Origin: Legionella londiniensis | Lineage (GTDB): Bacteria > Pseudomonadota > Gammaproteobacteria > Legionellales > Legionellaceae | Assembly: GCF_001467825.1 (NCBI RefSeq) | Contig: NZ_LNYK01000016.1 | Location: 94,235 to 158,234 of the forward strand | Direction: 5' to 3' | Length of the DNA stretch: 64,000 nt | Part shown: positions 9,959 to 19,683 of the stretch, in pieces | How the letters are laid out: each line of letters begins with the position of its first letter | How positions within the stretch are numbered: position 1 is the first letter of the stretch | Program-made: the position numbers and the translations under genes | The notes under the pieces: model-generated | What the model saw: the letters and a program-made list of their open reading frames with translations, nothing else | What the model was told of the DNA's origin: nothing | Database searches by the model: none

Positions 9959-10681
9959 TTATCCGTCTACTGAATCGATGATTACACGCGTTCCTTTCAT
10001 GCCTCCCTCGGGAAGATCGATAAACTCCTCATTGAGCCAGCGCGCATCTTCGATAAACATACGCACACATCCATGACTGGCTCGGTAGCCTGGCACCACA
10101 CTGCTGCCATGCAGAGCAAAACCACGGAAGAAATGCATACAATATGGCATTTCAGCGCCGCCATGATTTCCATCAGCCCGTCGTGGGAATGCCGTAGAAA
10201 TGCAGTCAATATCTTGTTTGCGGATAATACGAAATGATCCTGATGGCGTTTTGCAGTATCCATCTCTGCTTGAACAGCGGCCGGAACCGGAAGAAAGGGG
10301 ACCCCACCAGATGAGTTCTCCATTTTCATCATATGCGCCCCAGGCCAGTTTTTTTTGGCTAACAAAGATGGTTTTCTCGCCGTCTGATTCGATATATCTT
10401 GGAAAAGGAGAAACATCATAAATCGTTAACCGGTCAATATTTTTAGGAATCGCAATTTTCATGCCCGGCCGCAAGCGTATATTCATGCGGTTGATGCGCC
10501 GGACAATATCTCGTTCTTCGAGATTGGGAAAAAGGCTCTCCCAGCTTTCTCCGCTCCTGACTTTGATGCAAAAATAATCAGGTTCATTACATAAAGTTTC
10601 CCCAAAGCGTTGTACGGCGTGGCTGACTGGCTGGGCTAATAAAAGAAATAGAGAAGCGATTATCAACCCTGGACGTTTCAT
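9959..10681 (-). CDS. Periplasmic L,D-transpeptidase (LysM + YkuD), EnhA-type
   Basis: Secreted cell-wall enzyme expected to form 3-3 crosslinks or attach lipoprotein to peptidoglycan. Signal peptide is about residues 1-22 (ending PVSHA). A LysM-like segment follows at about 38-80 (VRSGESWESLFPNLEE, then RPGMKIAIP). The YkuD domain fills 100-236, with the catalytic stretch HGSSVVPGYRASHGCVRM: His191, then SHGC with Cys205. Legionella proteins of this type are commonly named 'enhanced entry protein EnhA', but that label says little about this one's role. GAGGTAACT precedes the ATG. It is convergent with eda. Confidence 0.87.
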   Translation of the reverse strand: MKRPGLIIASLFLLLAQPVSHAVQRFGETLCNEPDYFCIKVRSGESWESLFPNLEERDIVRRINRMNIRLRPGMKIAIPKNIDRLTIYDVSPFPRYIESDGEKTIFVSQKKLAWGAYDENGELIWWGPLSSGSGRCSSRDGYCKTPSGSFRIIRKQDIDCISTAFPRRADGNHGGAEMPYCMHFFRGFALHGSSVVPGYRASHGCVRMFIEDARWLNEEFIDLPEGGMKGTRVIIDSVDG

Positions 10682-10770
10682 AGTTACCTCATTAAAACCG
10701 GTATATTCAGTTTAACGGCAGGTTTTAGTAAAACTTGAAAGATAAACAAGCGCTACCAGAATTTTCGCGT

Positions 10771-10776
10771 TATAAT
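10771..10776 (+). promoter_or_regulatory. Putative -10 (TATAAT) upstream of accD
   Basis: A perfect TATAAT in TTCGCGTTATAATACAGG lies 36 bp before the accD start, with transcription expected near 10783. No good TTGACA-like box sits 16-18 bp upstream, so support is limited to the -10 hexamer and its position in the divergent gap. Confidence 0.4.
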
Positions 10777-10811
10777 ACAGGGCATTTCAAAAGAGTAGGG
10801 ATTGTTAATTT

Positions 10812-11684
10812 ATGAGCTGGCTAAAAAAACTTTTGCCTTCAAGAATTAGAACTGAGACTTCACAGAAAAAAGGCGTACCGGAGGGATTGTGGGTAAAATG
10901 TCAGGGTTGTAATGAAGTGCTCTACAGCACTGAGCTTATAAAAAATCTTTCAGTATGCCCCAAGTGCAACCATCATCACCGTATCACGGCAAGGCAGCGC
11001 ATAGAACAGTTTCTTGATAGGACTGGCCAGGAAGAAATTGCAAGAGAACTTGAGCCGGTAGACCGGTTAAAATTTCGGGACTCAAAAAAGTATAAAGACC
11101 GCATCTCCCAGGCTCAAAAATCGACGGGCGAAAAGGAAGCATTAATCGCAGTTAAAGGAACATTGAAAGACTTGCCTGTGGTGGTCAGCGCATTTGAATT
11201 CAACTTTATGGGCGGCTCTATGGGTGCCACAGTTGGCGAGAAATTTGTACGCGCAGTAAAAGTAGCTGCGGAAGAAAAAAGAGCCTATATTTGCTTCACT
11301 GCAAGCGGCGGTGCGCGCATGCAGGAGGGATTGTTTTCCTTAATGCAGATGGCTAAGACCTCTGCTGCACTTGCAAAATTCTCTGAAACTGGCCTTCCCT
11401 TTATTGTGGTTTTAACAGATCCAACCATGGGGGGCGTATCGGCGAGCTTTGCCAGTTTGGGTGACATTATTATTGCTGAGCCAAATGCCTTGATTGGCTT
11501 TGCAGGTCCGCGGGTTATTGAACAAACGGTAAGGCAAACTTTGCCAGAAGGTTTTCAGCGAAGCGAGTTTCTGCTGGAGCACGGGCATATCGATATGATT
11601 GTGCCCCGTAAGGCAATGCGAGCGACAATAGCTGAACTGGTTTCCAAACTCAGGCGTCAAGTCCGTGTCAATGAGACAATTTAG
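10812..11684 (+). CDS. accD: Acetyl-CoA carboxylase carboxyltransferase subunit beta
   Basis: Beta half of the carboxyltransferase that moves the carboxyl group from biotin to acetyl-CoA to make malonyl-CoA. An N-terminal zinc ribbon has Cys30, Cys33, Cys49 and Cys52 (KCQGC and CPKCNHHHR). The crotonase-fold domain carries [27 protein letters not shown] and [16 protein letters not shown]. 290 residues is standard. It heads accD-folC-dedD-cvpA, an order found in many gammaproteobacteria. It overlaps folC by 20 bp. Confidence 0.97.
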   Translation: MSWLKKLLPSRIRTETSQKKGVPEGLWVKCQGCNEVLYSTELIKNLSVCPKCNHHHRITARQRIEQFLDRTGQEEIARELEPVDRLKFRDSKKYKDRISQAQKSTGEKEALIAVKGTLKDLPVVVSAFEFNFMGGSMGATVGEKFVRAVKVAAEEKRAYICFTASGGARMQEGLFSLMQMAKTSAALAKFSETGLPFIVVLTDPTMGGVSASFASLGDIIIAEPNALIGFAGPRVIEQTVRQTLPEGFQRSEFLLEHGHIDMIVPRKAMRATIAELVSKLRRQVRVNETI

Positions 11685-12942
11685 TCACTTTTCTTTATCC
11701 GATTGGTTGGTTCATCTTGAAAACCGCCATCCTCAGGAAATTCAGCTCGGTTTGACCCGTATTCAAAAGGTGGCAAGAGATTTAAATTTGCTTGATTTAG
11801 CTGTTCCTGTGATCACAGTCGCAGGTACCAATGGCAAAGGTTCTACCGTCTCAGCTTTGGAAGCCATATATCTTGCCGCCGGCTACCAGGTTGGCAGTTA
11901 TACATCACCTCATCTGTTTGCCTTCAATGAGCGAATTCGTATTAATGGCCAGCCAATCGAAGATAATGATTTATGCGAGGCTTTCGCAAATATTGAACAT
12001 GGCAGAGGCGATACCCCTTTAACCTATTTTGAGATGGCAACACTTGCCGCACTTTGGCATTTTAAACAATTGCCCCTTGACTTGATTGTTTTGGAAGTTG
12101 GTATGGGCGGCAGACTTGATGCAACCAATATTATTGATGCTGATTTGGCCATCATCACAACAATTGCGCTGGATCATGAACAATTTTTAGGTAGAAATAA
12201 AGAAGCCATTGGTTTTGAAAAAGCAGGAATTTTGCGAAGCAACATTCCCTTCATCTATGCGGATATCGAACCGCCGATAAGTATTCGCACTGCAGCCAGA
12301 AATCTGGGTACGCGCATGCTTTGTTTGGAAGAACACTATTCCTATTTGTCTTTTTCCGATCACTTGCAAATTACCTGCATGGGAAAAACCTGGGAACCGT
12401 TGCCTTCTCCTGCAATTAATCATAAGGCTGCAACTGCTGCAGTAATAGCAAGTTATCTTTTACGAACCCGCTTGGCCATCTCCCCCTGTCATTGGCAAAG
12501 CGCCATGCAAAGGGTATGCCTTATGGGAAGGCAACAGTTCATCAAGGGGGAGGTTGCTGCTGTGTTTGATGTAGCCCATAATCCGCAAGCAGTCATGCTG
12601 CTTGCGGATTTTATAAAAAAGATAAATTGTAAAGGCACGGTTCATGGCGTCTTTTCAGCATTGCAAGATAAGGATCTTTACGGTTTAATTAAACCTATGC
12701 ATGCACACATAGCTGAATGGTATCCAGCGCTTTTATGCAATAAACGGGCAGCGTCGGAATCTGCCTTAATGACAGCGTTTGAACAGGCATTAAATAAAAA
12801 ACCCATGTGCCATCAAAACCCCATAAAAGCGTTTCAGGCGGCCTTAACTCAGGCAAATCCAGGTGATTTGATTGTTGTATATGGTTCGTTTGTGACGGTC
12901 GGCGAGTTATTGGCAAAATATCAGGCAGGAGAATTAAAGTGA
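11665..12942 (+). CDS. folC: Dihydrofolate synthase / folylpolyglutamate synthase
   Basis: Adds glutamate to dihydropteroate and folates, ATP-dependent (Mur-ligase family). The P-loop is [14 protein letters not shown] at about residues 53-66, then [29 protein letters not shown] and [15 protein letters not shown]. The C-terminal domain has [10 protein letters not shown]. 425 residues is normal. The start ATG at 11665 overlaps the end of accD; a second ATG at 11671 is equally possible. It overlaps the next gene by 4 bp (ATGA-type coupling in a GTGAAG context). Confidence 0.95.
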   Translation: MSMRQFSHFSLSDWLVHLENRHPQEIQLGLTRIQKVARDLNLLDLAVPVITVAGTNGKGSTVSALEAIYLAAGYQVGSYTSPHLFAFNERIRINGQPIEDNDLCEAFANIEHGRGDTPLTYFEMATLAALWHFKQLPLDLIVLEVGMGGRLDATNIIDADLAIITTIALDHEQFLGRNKEAIGFEKAGILRSNIPFIYADIEPPISIRTAARNLGTRMLCLEEHYSYLSFSDHLQITCMGKTWEPLPSPAINHKAATAAVIASYLLRTRLAISPCHWQSAMQRVCLMGRQQFIKGEVAAVFDVAHNPQAVMLLADFIKKINCKGTVHGVFSALQDKDLYGLIKPMHAHIAEWYPALLCNKRAASESALMTAFEQALNKKPMCHQNPIKAFQAALTQANPGDLIVVYGSFVTVGELLAKYQAGELK

Positions 12943-13562
12943 AGTTTAGGCTGGAGGAGCGCGTAAAGCATCGATTGGTAGGCTTGGTTGTGATTTTATC
13001 ATTGATGACCGTACTATTGCCCGCAATCATGAAAAAATCCAATCACCAATTGGATGAAAACATGAATCTTTCTGTACGGCTGCCTGCAAAACCCATTTCT
13101 CCCAAAGTAGAGATTCCTGAAGAAAAAGCCCTGTTTGAAACAGTTAAAATTGCCGAGGTCGATTTAACCGTTCGCAGTGAAATTGCAAAATTACCGCAGA
13201 CTGTAAAAGCTGAACCCTTGCAACAGAAAGAAAAAATGATTGCGGTTAGTAACGTTAAACCGCAAACAAACCCTGCCAATGAATTGAAAAAATTAAAGTC
13301 TGTTGCCAAAACCAAGATCCATGAAAGTTATGCAGTCCAGTTGGCTTCTTTTTCTGTCAAAAAAAACGCGGAAGCATTAGTCAAAAAATTGCGTGATAAG
13401 GGTTACAAGGCAAATTACAACAAATTCAGTGGTAAAAAGGGCGATTATTATCAAGTCATTGTTGGCAAGGTCGCCCGACCCGAAGAAGCGAGGGCGCTAC
13501 AAAAACAATTAGCAGAGAGCATTAAATTACAAGGATTTGTAATCAAAACAGGAGTCAGTTAA
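12939..13562 (+). CDS. dedD: DedD-like SPOR-domain membrane protein
   Basis: Cell-division-associated envelope protein that binds denuded septal peptidoglycan. One N-terminal membrane segment (about 11-30, HRLVGLVVILSLMTVLLPAI) is followed by a low-complexity Lys/Pro/Glu linker (about 35-125). The C-terminal SPOR domain runs from about 128 to 206 (YAVQLASFSVKKNAEALVKK, then YYQVIVGKVARPEEA). The start is ATG or GTG at the folC overlap; I follow 12939. Its place between folC and cvpA is the usual dedD locus. Sequence conservation outside SPOR is low, so the name rests on domain and position. Confidence 0.82.
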   Translation: MKFRLEERVKHRLVGLVVILSLMTVLLPAIMKKSNHQLDENMNLSVRLPAKPISPKVEIPEEKALFETVKIAEVDLTVRSEIAKLPQTVKAEPLQQKEKMIAVSNVKPQTNPANELKKLKSVAKTKIHESYAVQLASFSVKKNAEALVKKLRDKGYKANYNKFSGKKGDYYQVIVGKVARPEEARALQKQLAESIKLQGFVIKTGVS

Positions 13563-13564
13563 AT

Positions 13565-14155
13565 ATGACTGGACATTGGTTTGATTATCTGATTATCACA
13601 ATCATCGGGCTTTCTGTTTTAACCGGATTGTTTCGGGGTTTTGTGAAAGAGCTCGTTGCTTTAGGCGTGTGGATTTTAGCTTTTTGGTTTGCTTATCACT
13701 ATTCTTATGCGCTTGAACCATGGCTTGAGCCATATTTGGAAGATCAAACCCTGCGCACAGGGATATCTTTTATCGCTGTTTTACTTGCTACATTGACTGC
13801 CGGCGGTTTATTCAATGCGCTGCTGGCTTTTATTCTTAAGCGTTCCGGTTTGAGCGCAACAGATCGGATCCTGGGAATGGGCTTTGGCATCATTCGCGGT
13901 ATTTTTATCGTTGCTTTACTGATTGTCGCTGTCAAAATGACCTCTCTGCCAGATCAGGAATACAGGCAACAAAGTCAATTTTATGCCAAATTTGATCCAG
14001 TGGTGAACTGGATATCAGGATTGATGCCTGAATTCATCAAGCAAGTCAGTCTCCTTGAGAGAAAAGAAGAAAATCCCCGTGTTTCTTTACCTAATCAAGA
14101 TTACCAAATCCTGCCTAAGCTTGATGAGTTTCAGTTTATGGAAGATGAAAATTAG
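13565..14155 (+). CDS. cvpA: CvpA family inner-membrane protein
   Basis: Four predicted membrane segments (about 6-24, 29-46, 66-88, 103-122) and the family signature DYLIITIIGLSVLTGLFRGF, with ATDRILGMGFGIIRGIF in the second half. CvpA is linked to colicin V export and to envelope stress and bile resistance; its exact role is unsettled. It begins 2 bp after dedD. In enterobacteria purF follows, but here the operon stops and nadD converges 33 bp away. The C-terminal tail is soluble and acidic. Confidence 0.9.
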   Translation: MTGHWFDYLIITIIGLSVLTGLFRGFVKELVALGVWILAFWFAYHYSYALEPWLEPYLEDQTLRTGISFIAVLLATLTAGGLFNALLAFILKRSGLSATDRILGMGFGIIRGIFIVALLIVAVKMTSLPDQEYRQQSQFYAKFDPVVNWISGLMPEFIKQVSLLERKEENPRVSLPNQDYQILPKLDEFQFMEDEN

Positions 14156-14188
14156 ACATTGCTGAAACCTCATGGAGTATAGGCTAAT

Positions 14189-14842
14189 TTATCGATATAG
14201 TTTGTACTCTTGAATATAACTGAATACTGGTGTTGGCAGATAAGGCCCGATGTCTTTTCCTTCCTTGATCTGCTTACGAAGCCAGGTTGATGAAATATCA
14301 TAATGGCCAGCATCGAAGCAATAAATTTTTCCGCAGGTTGATTTTAAAAAGTCATGTTTGTTCATGGTCTTATGATTTTTTAAAACCGTTTTGAGCGGTT
14401 CTTCAGTGACTTCAGAAGAAATATGCGGTCTGTGAAGAACAAGTAGATTGCATAATTGTAAAATTTCCTGCCATTGATACCATTTAGGCAGCTGTTTGAA
14501 TGCATCCATGCCAAGAATTAAGGTGACAGGTATTCGAACTCCGAAATCTTTACGGTAACTTTTCAAAGTTTCAACCATATAGGATGGGCTCTCACGGTTT
14601 ATTTCCCGAAGATCAACTGAAAATTTCGGGTAGCGAATCAAGCCCAGTTTTAACATGCTGATGCGCTGCTCGACAGAAGCCTGGGCATCTTTTTTTAATA
14701 CGGGAAACTTGCAGGGCAGGAATATAATTTCTTCAAAATTAAATTCTTTCTGCACAGTAAGCGCTGTTTTTAAATGACCATTATGAAATGGGTCAAAGCT
14801 TCCGCCATAAATTGCCAAATTTTTCGGCCTGGTTCCAGTCAT
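14189..14842 (-). CDS. nadD: Nicotinate-nucleotide adenylyltransferase
   Basis: Makes deamido-NAD from nicotinate mononucleotide and ATP. The nucleotidyltransferase motif is YGGSFDPFHNGHL (12-24), then LILGMDAFKQLPKWYQW and the C-terminal ISSTWLRKQI that replaces the canonical ISSTxIR. 217 residues is normal. The start ATG at 14842 has only a weak Shine-Dalgarno. It stands alone and convergent to cvpA; rsfS, a common partner, is absent. Confidence 0.93.
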   Translation of the reverse strand: MTGTRPKNLAIYGGSFDPFHNGHLKTALTVQKEFNFEEIIFLPCKFPVLKKDAQASVEQRISMLKLGLIRYPKFSVDLREINRESPSYMVETLKSYRKDFGVRIPVTLILGMDAFKQLPKWYQWQEILQLCNLLVLHRPHISSEVTEEPLKTVLKNHKTMNKHDFLKSTCGKIYCFDAGHYDISSTWLRKQIKEGKDIGPYLPTPVFSYIQEYKLYR

Positions 14843-15028
14843 ATTTTGCTACGGAGAGTATGAGGCATATATCGCATACCTAAAAATGTTAAGTATATTA
14901 GCTCAAAAACAGAAATAAGTTAATTTTCAAAAACGTTCATCATGCAAGAATAATCATCAGTATTAAAAATATTGCAAAATGCATAAAAATAACACATAAT
15001 GAGGCTTCGCCTATTTGAGAATGATGTT

Positions 15029-17224
15029 ATGAGAAAAATTCTGGTGATTAATGGACATGGCGCCAAATTAAGCGACAATGTAAATATTAATCCGCAACAT
15101 AGCTTCATCACCCCTGGCGATGCCTCTCACAGCTATGTGTTATCTTTTGATAACATGAATCGGCATTTGGAAGAAATGACCTGCCGAAATCAAATATGGC
15201 CTATCCATGATGATGAGCAAGAGATCCAATGGCACCATTATCAACGTAATAATATCAATGATATAACAATCTCTCCTTTGCAACAGAATTTTTCTTTTGT
15301 GATGTTTGCAAGCTCCTTGCTTAACAAAAAAACCGGGTGGGAGAAATTGACCACTCCGGAACATGATGTATTAGAGCGGGGCGCTCTGGCTGTAAGGCAG
15401 GGAAATAAAATTATTGTCCTTGAACAAGAGGCATTGAAAGAATATTTAACAAATGCCCAGAAGGGAACTCACGCGGGGACGCCTGTATTTTTTTGCGATA
15501 AAGAACTTGGCAAGATAAAGCCGGTAAGCGATACAACCCTTTCTGAAATTTATACCGGCATACAAGCAATAAAAGAATTCCAGTCTACGGGCACCTCTGT
15601 TATTGTGGCAACCTGCAGCCCAAATGCAAAAACGGCAAAAAACATATGTGTCAAGACAAAGCTTTCTCCGTATCCTATTGACCATGTGATGACTAAGCAA
15701 AAGGGTGATGCTATGAACAAAGGACCGAGTCCACTTAGAACATTATTGGATAAAGTAGAGAAAAATACGGGAAATTTTTCATCTTATGAGACTTCTCTCG
15801 GGAAGGGTGAAAACATTCCATTTACAGATAAACCGGCGCAACAATTTTTAGCGGGCTTAGATGTAGCAAACAAGATTGAGCAGTTATCAAAGAAGCCAAC
15901 AGGGAAAATAAACGTTCAGGATATAAAGGACGTCACCATATGTAGCCTTGGCTCAGAAAATCCTTTGGTTATTCCGAAAGCGCGCATTGAAAGATTACTG
16001 AAAAGCGCCAAGGTTTATGTGAATAATGATATTTTTCCAAAAGGATTATACAGAAAAGCCAAGGTTACTACCCAGGATAAATCCATATCTGCAGCGGCCC
16101 GTAAACACTGGCAAAATTTAGCGGTAGGGGTTTGCCATGCGCAGGAGATTGACTTATTGGTAGACCAGCAAATCGATAAAGAAGGGCGTGCCATAGCAGC
16201 GCCTAGAACGGGGAAAATAGAGGAAGGTTCGCCGGCAATCCTTTTACTTTCCACCCCCGCTTTAAATTTTGCTTATGGAACTGCACGTTTTTTAACACAG
16301 AAGCAACAGGAAAAATTTATTGCAGGAATGTATCGGAATTTGTTTTCAGTAGCCGTTAGGGAAGGTCGCGAATACATTGCCATGCCAGCTGCTGGACTTA
16401 GCGTTTTTGGTGGCAATTGTCAGCAGTATTTTAAAATTTTAATGGAAGTGGCAGAAGAATTTCCAAATCTCAATGTCATTTATCATCCAGCCAAGTACAG
16501 CAAGGAATTTGATGAGGCACTAAACAAAGCAGGTAACCCTTCCAATATTGTACGGGCAAGCAAGGATGTCGTTTTTATTGCAGATCAATTAACAAAAGAA
16601 GGCAAGCTTTGCGCGCTTCATAACCCTTCTGATGAAGATGCGGTTTATGGCATATATGATATCGGCCAATATTGGAAAAACGGCAAAGGGGCTGGATATG
16701 TTGGCGAAGAGCATATTGGTTCAATGACAACCGCGCCGCTAAACAGTAAAGGTTTAAACCCGGATGCTTTCGATCAACATTTGGTCGAATGGCAGTTTAA
16801 ACTTAAAGTTAATGAAAAAGCACAAAAACAATTTGAGGATGCGCTGAAATCGCTTCACAATGTAATAGAAAAATTTAGTAAAAATGGTGATGCCAATCGC
16901 AAAGAAGCTGCAGAAAAATTGTATGGTGGCTTGTCGGTTGCGTCTCAAGAGTATCTCAAAGAGCCGAATGAAGAAACCTATCAGACTTTTAAACAACAAA
17001 GCGATGAACTCATTCAGGAGGCCCGCAAAACATTGGATACAGTTGAGAGCAAGCAAATCCTTGCCAATCTTGCTTTGGCTGTAGTCGGTCTTGGGGTTTT
17101 CTATGCTGTAGCAATCGTGGCCAATAAAGCGCTTAACGGACGTTTCTTGTTCTTTCCGCCAGAGTCTGCCCGAAAAATTGACAGCACTGAGAAAAGTGCG
17201 ATTGGCCTCACTGTGGAACGGTAA
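15029..17224 (+). CDS. Large effector-like protein with a macro-like region and C-terminal membrane segment
   Basis: Not recognised as a whole. An ATG at 14999 is possible, but 15029 (MRKILVINGHGAKL) gives a protein starting on a beta strand and has a GAG-type ribosome site; about 731 residues. N-terminal half: alpha/beta without a known motif. Residues about 360-490 look like a macro domain: a strand ILLLSTPALNF, then YIAMPAAGLSVFGGN, which resembles the phosphate loop 'AxPAxxxGxxG', then LNVIYHP. A coiled-coil-prone stretch at 590-675 precedes one membrane helix at 677-697. It stands alone between nadD and a HIT gene and has AT-rich flanks. A Dot/Icm-type substrate is likely but unproven. 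Confidence 0.6.
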   Translation: MRKILVINGHGAKLSDNVNINPQHSFITPGDASHSYVLSFDNMNRHLEEMTCRNQIWPIHDDEQEIQWHHYQRNNINDITISPLQQNFSFVMFASSLLNKKTGWEKLTTPEHDVLERGALAVRQGNKIIVLEQEALKEYLTNAQKGTHAGTPVFFCDKELGKIKPVSDTTLSEIYTGIQAIKEFQSTGTSVIVATCSPNAKTAKNICVKTKLSPYPIDHVMTKQKGDAMNKGPSPLRTLLDKVEKNTGNFSSYETSLGKGENIPFTDKPAQQFLAGLDVANKIEQLSKKPTGKINVQDIKDVTICSLGSENPLVIPKARIERLLKSAKVYVNNDIFPKGLYRKAKVTTQDKSISAAARKHWQNLAVGVCHAQEIDLLVDQQIDKEGRAIAAPRTGKIEEGSPAILLLSTPALNFAYGTARFLTQKQQEKFIAGMYRNLFSVAVREGREYIAMPAAGLSVFGGNCQQYFKILMEVAEEFPNLNVIYHPAKYSKEFDEALNKAGNPSNIVRASKDVVFIADQLTKEGKLCALHNPSDEDAVYGIYDIGQYWKNGKGAGYVGEEHIGSMTTAPLNSKGLNPDAFDQHLVEWQFKLKVNEKAQKQFEDALKSLHNVIEKFSKNGDANRKEAAEKLYGGLSVASQEYLKEPNEETYQTFKQQSDELIQEARKTLDTVESKQILANLALAVVGLGVFYAVAIVANKALNGRFLFFPPESARKIDSTEKSAIGLTVER

Positions 17225-17247
17225 AGGCTTTTAGCCCCGGGAGTAAA

Positions 17248-17664
17248 ATGAATTTTTCAGTGGATAATAGAATAGAAGAAAGCAGCATTGCACTGGAAGA
17301 CTGGGAGCTCAGCAGGGTTTTTTTAAAAAATGAATCACGTATGGTATGGTTTATTCTTGTGCCCAGAGTGGATTCAATAACGGAAATTGAACATCTGAAT
17401 ATTCAGCATCAACACCAGGTCATGGATGAAATTACCAAACTATCCAGATTTATCAATCTGACCTTTAAACCAGATAAAATCAATGTCGGCGCGTTAGGTA
17501 ATCTTGTTGCGCAACTCCATATCCATGTGGTCGGCCGATTTACCCATGATCCCTTCTGGCCGCATGGTATCTGGCAGCCTGGTTATACACCCTTGCCATA
17601 TTCAGCCGAAGAGCTGACAGAACTCAAATCAGCTTTTAAATCATTTTTTGCGAGTGTAGCTTAA
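17248..17664 (+). CDS. HIT family protein
   Basis: Histidine-triad nucleotide hydrolase/transferase. The active-site triad is in QLHIHVVGRF (about 90-99), preceded by VGALGNLVAQ. The N-terminal half has FLKNESRMVWFILVPRV, as in the small HIT proteins of gammaproteobacteria. 138 residues. It starts 23 bp after the effector-like gene, with CGGGAG before the ATG, so it may be transcribed with it, though the two are functionally unrelated as far as I can see. Confidence 0.88.
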   Translation: MNFSVDNRIEESSIALEDWELSRVFLKNESRMVWFILVPRVDSITEIEHLNIQHQHQVMDEITKLSRFINLTFKPDKINVGALGNLVAQLHIHVVGRFTHDPFWPHGIWQPGYTPLPYSAEELTELKSAFKSFFASVA

Positions 17665-17682
17665 ACTAGAACCTGTGTTCAT

Positions 17683-19062
17683 TTACAATTTTGTCATTTG
17701 AATTTTTGAGCCATGCTCCTGAACCATTGTTGAGCCTAGAGCCTTTTCCAGGGGCTCTTTTAGGGATGGCTTGGCATTTGGGTGCTGTTTAAGAAATTCT
17801 TTTGCCAAATTCTTAAGATCCGGATCATTTGGATTTTTGGAAAGATCAGATGCCAGTTGCTTAACATGGCTTTCCCGCATGTGACTCGTAAATTGCTTAT
17901 AGTCTTTTTTAACTGCGTCAAAGTCTTGTTGTTCAAGTTTGTCAAATCCCTTTTTGGCAATTGCTTGTTGACATAGCAATATGCCATGTATATTGGAACG
18001 AGTATTGGCAATTGTGCAGTTATCGCACTTTTGCGGGCTCTGCTTGAAAGAATGGACAGGTTCTTTGTTTCCTGCGACTTCTTTGATAAGTTCCATTTGT
18101 GCAGTATAGGATGATCCATTATGATGGCCGTTTATTGCCTTGTTAATAAAATCAGGGTTCACTTGACTTAAATCATCAATACGATAAATTTGGGTGCCGC
18201 AACCGGTCAACTTACTGCCTACTCCCCGATTGGTATACACCAGGTATCCAGATTTGCTGCCCGGCCCATCAGGTACAACAGACATACCCATAGCATGCCC
18301 TTTACAGGAGATTGGGATGGTGGTTATTTTCCCCTCTTGAATTCGTTTAGCCAGCTCTTCACCTGCTGCTGGAACTCTCTGTGATGTGCTGCTAGAAAAT
18401 GCACAAGCTTTATTAGAAAACTGGTAGGCATCTGCAATCGCTTTAAAATTCTGGTTAGATGGTTGATTTTTTGCAAAATCTGAAACCGAATTGGTCATTA
18501 ACTGGTAGGTGGGCTGAATATGGCCAAATTGAGAATGGGTGCCATCCTGGCTAGTCATCTTTATGCCAAGGACAAGACCATACTTTTTTACAGTATGCAG
18601 CTCTTCTTTTTTTGCCTCTTTTGAAATTAAATCGCTGAAGCCTGCTTCTTTGGCAGCCTTGCTGTCAAGGGAAATTTCAAACGCTGCCCTTTCTATTGGA
18701 CCTGCTTCTGCGCCGTAGTCCATTAATTTTTTAGCCAGGCTGAAATTTTGATTTTGGAAGGCATAGACTAACGGGCTTTGGCCATACTCATTTTCTACTT
18801 GATTTAAAGCACTTCGGGTATCAAGTCCATATTGTTCAGCAAGTTTTTGGAGCTCGGCTTTCAGGTATTCGCTGCGAAGATTTTCTTCAAGTAATTGGAT
18901 AAGGCGGTTAAACAACACCTCATTTTCAATTTTTGCTTTATTGGCTGCAATTTTTTTATCATGCTCAGTATCCTGCTCCTTGTTTGAGTAGAGCTTACCA
19001 AGCATTTCAAAGAGATCGCGGGAGCTTAGCTTATTGCCAGAGTTTAAAGGTGATAATGCCAT
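17683..19062 (-). CDS. Effector-like protein: ankyrin-type region plus papain/Ulp-like cysteine-protease-type domain
   Basis: 459-residue soluble protein with no signal peptide. The N-terminus (30-80) is charged and helical. Residues about 84-120 look like an ankyrin repeat ([30 protein letters not shown]). From 160 on there is an alpha/beta domain with GHAMGMSV (His256), YLVYTNRG (Asn278) and [14 protein letters not shown] (Gln344, Cys349). That is the His-Asn/Asp-Gln-Cys order of clan CE cysteine peptidases and YopJ-like acetyltransferases. The C-terminus is charged and ends in MTKL. This architecture resembles the Legionella core effector AnkH; I cannot test that here. It stands alone and convergent to the HIT gene. 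Confidence 0.6.
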   Translation of the reverse strand: MALSPLNSGNKLSSRDLFEMLGKLYSNKEQDTEHDKKIAANKAKIENEVLFNRLIQLLEENLRSEYLKAELQKLAEQYGLDTRSALNQVENEYGQSPLVYAFQNQNFSLAKKLMDYGAEAGPIERAAFEISLDSKAAKEAGFSDLISKEAKKEELHTVKKYGLVLGIKMTSQDGTHSQFGHIQPTYQLMTNSVSDFAKNQPSNQNFKAIADAYQFSNKACAFSSSTSQRVPAAGEELAKRIQEGKITTIPISCKGHAMGMSVVPDGPGSKSGYLVYTNRGVGSKLTGCGTQIYRIDDLSQVNPDFINKAINGHHNGSSYTAQMELIKEVAGNKEPVHSFKQSPQKCDNCTIANTRSNIHGILLCQQAIAKKGFDKLEQQDFDAVKKDYKQFTSHMRESHVKQLASDLSKNPNDPDLKNLAKEFLKQHPNAKPSLKEPLEKALGSTMVQEHGSKIQMTKL

Positions 19063-19251
19063 AATATACTCGCCATTTTATGTATATTATTAAGAATAGA
19101 TGGATTCATTATACTAGACAAGAATATCTAATGATGCAAATATTTTTCTCTATTCGTAAAATAATTGCATATTTGGGAAGTAAAATTATCAAGATCATTG
19201 ACTGAGTGGTGAGAATTTCTCTAATTCCAGATTATCAGTTTCATTATGCTG

Positions 19252-19279
19252 TTGACGATGTCTGAATACCTGATATACT
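19252..19279 (+). promoter_or_regulatory. Sigma70-type promoter for the tRNA pair
   Basis: TTGACG (19252-19257), a 16-bp spacer and TATACT (19274-19279) sit directly before tRNA-Ser. Transcription would start near 19286, about 9 bp upstream of the mature 5' end. Spacing and position make this one of the better promoters in the window. Confidence 0.7.
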
Positions 19280-19294
19280 TGCAACCCATTGACC

Positions 19295-19385
19295 GGAGAG
19301 ATGGCCGAGTGGTCGAAGGCGCTCCCCTGCTAAGGGAGTATGGGCCAAAAGCCCATCGAGGGTTCGAATCCCTCTCTCTCCGCCA
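19295..19385 (+). tRNA. tRNA-Ser (anticodon GCT)
   Basis: Class II tRNA with a long variable arm. The acceptor GGAGAGA pairs with TCTCTCC, the discriminator is G, and CCA is encoded (19383-19385). The anticodon loop CTGCTAA carries GCT, reading AGC/AGU. The variable arm is the hairpin TGGGCCAAAAGCCCA, and the T-loop is GGTTCGAATCC. The tRNA-Arg gene follows after 7 bp, so they are processed from one transcript. Confidence 0.96.
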
Positions 19386-19392
19386 CGGACAC

Positions 19393-19469
19393 GCGCCCGT
19401 AGCTCAGTTGGATAGAGTATCTGGCTACGAACCAGGGGGTCGGAGGTTCGAATCCTTCCGGGCGCGCCA
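19393..19469 (+). tRNA. tRNA-Arg (anticodon ACG)
   Basis: The acceptor GCGCCCG pairs with CGGGCGC, followed by G and an encoded CCA (19467-19469). The D-arm is AGCTCAGTTGGATAGAGT. The anticodon stem-loop CTGG-CTACGAA-CCAG has ACG, normally edited to ICG by TadA so that it reads CGU/CGC/CGA. The T-arm is GGAGGTTCGAATCCTTC. No integrase or duplicated 3' end follows, so there is no sign of an island at this tRNA. Confidence 0.96.
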
Positions 19470-19683
19470 TTTTTATTCATTTCAAAATATGAAGGCATAT
19501 AGCCTTATCCCATGGTTATTATCAAATGATATACCAAGATAACCAATAAACGCGTCCTACCCTAACCTCATTGATTGTAGAGTTAAAAAAATTATTTTAT
19601 AAATTCCAATCTCTAATGTTTGCTGCTATCTTTACTGAACAAAATCACCGCGATTGACGGCTGCAGTTACATCAGGAGGAGCA

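Noticed and set aside
19295..19469. Possible genomic island at the tRNA pair
   Set aside because: No integrase, no repeated tRNA 3' end and core beta-oxidation genes follow directly.
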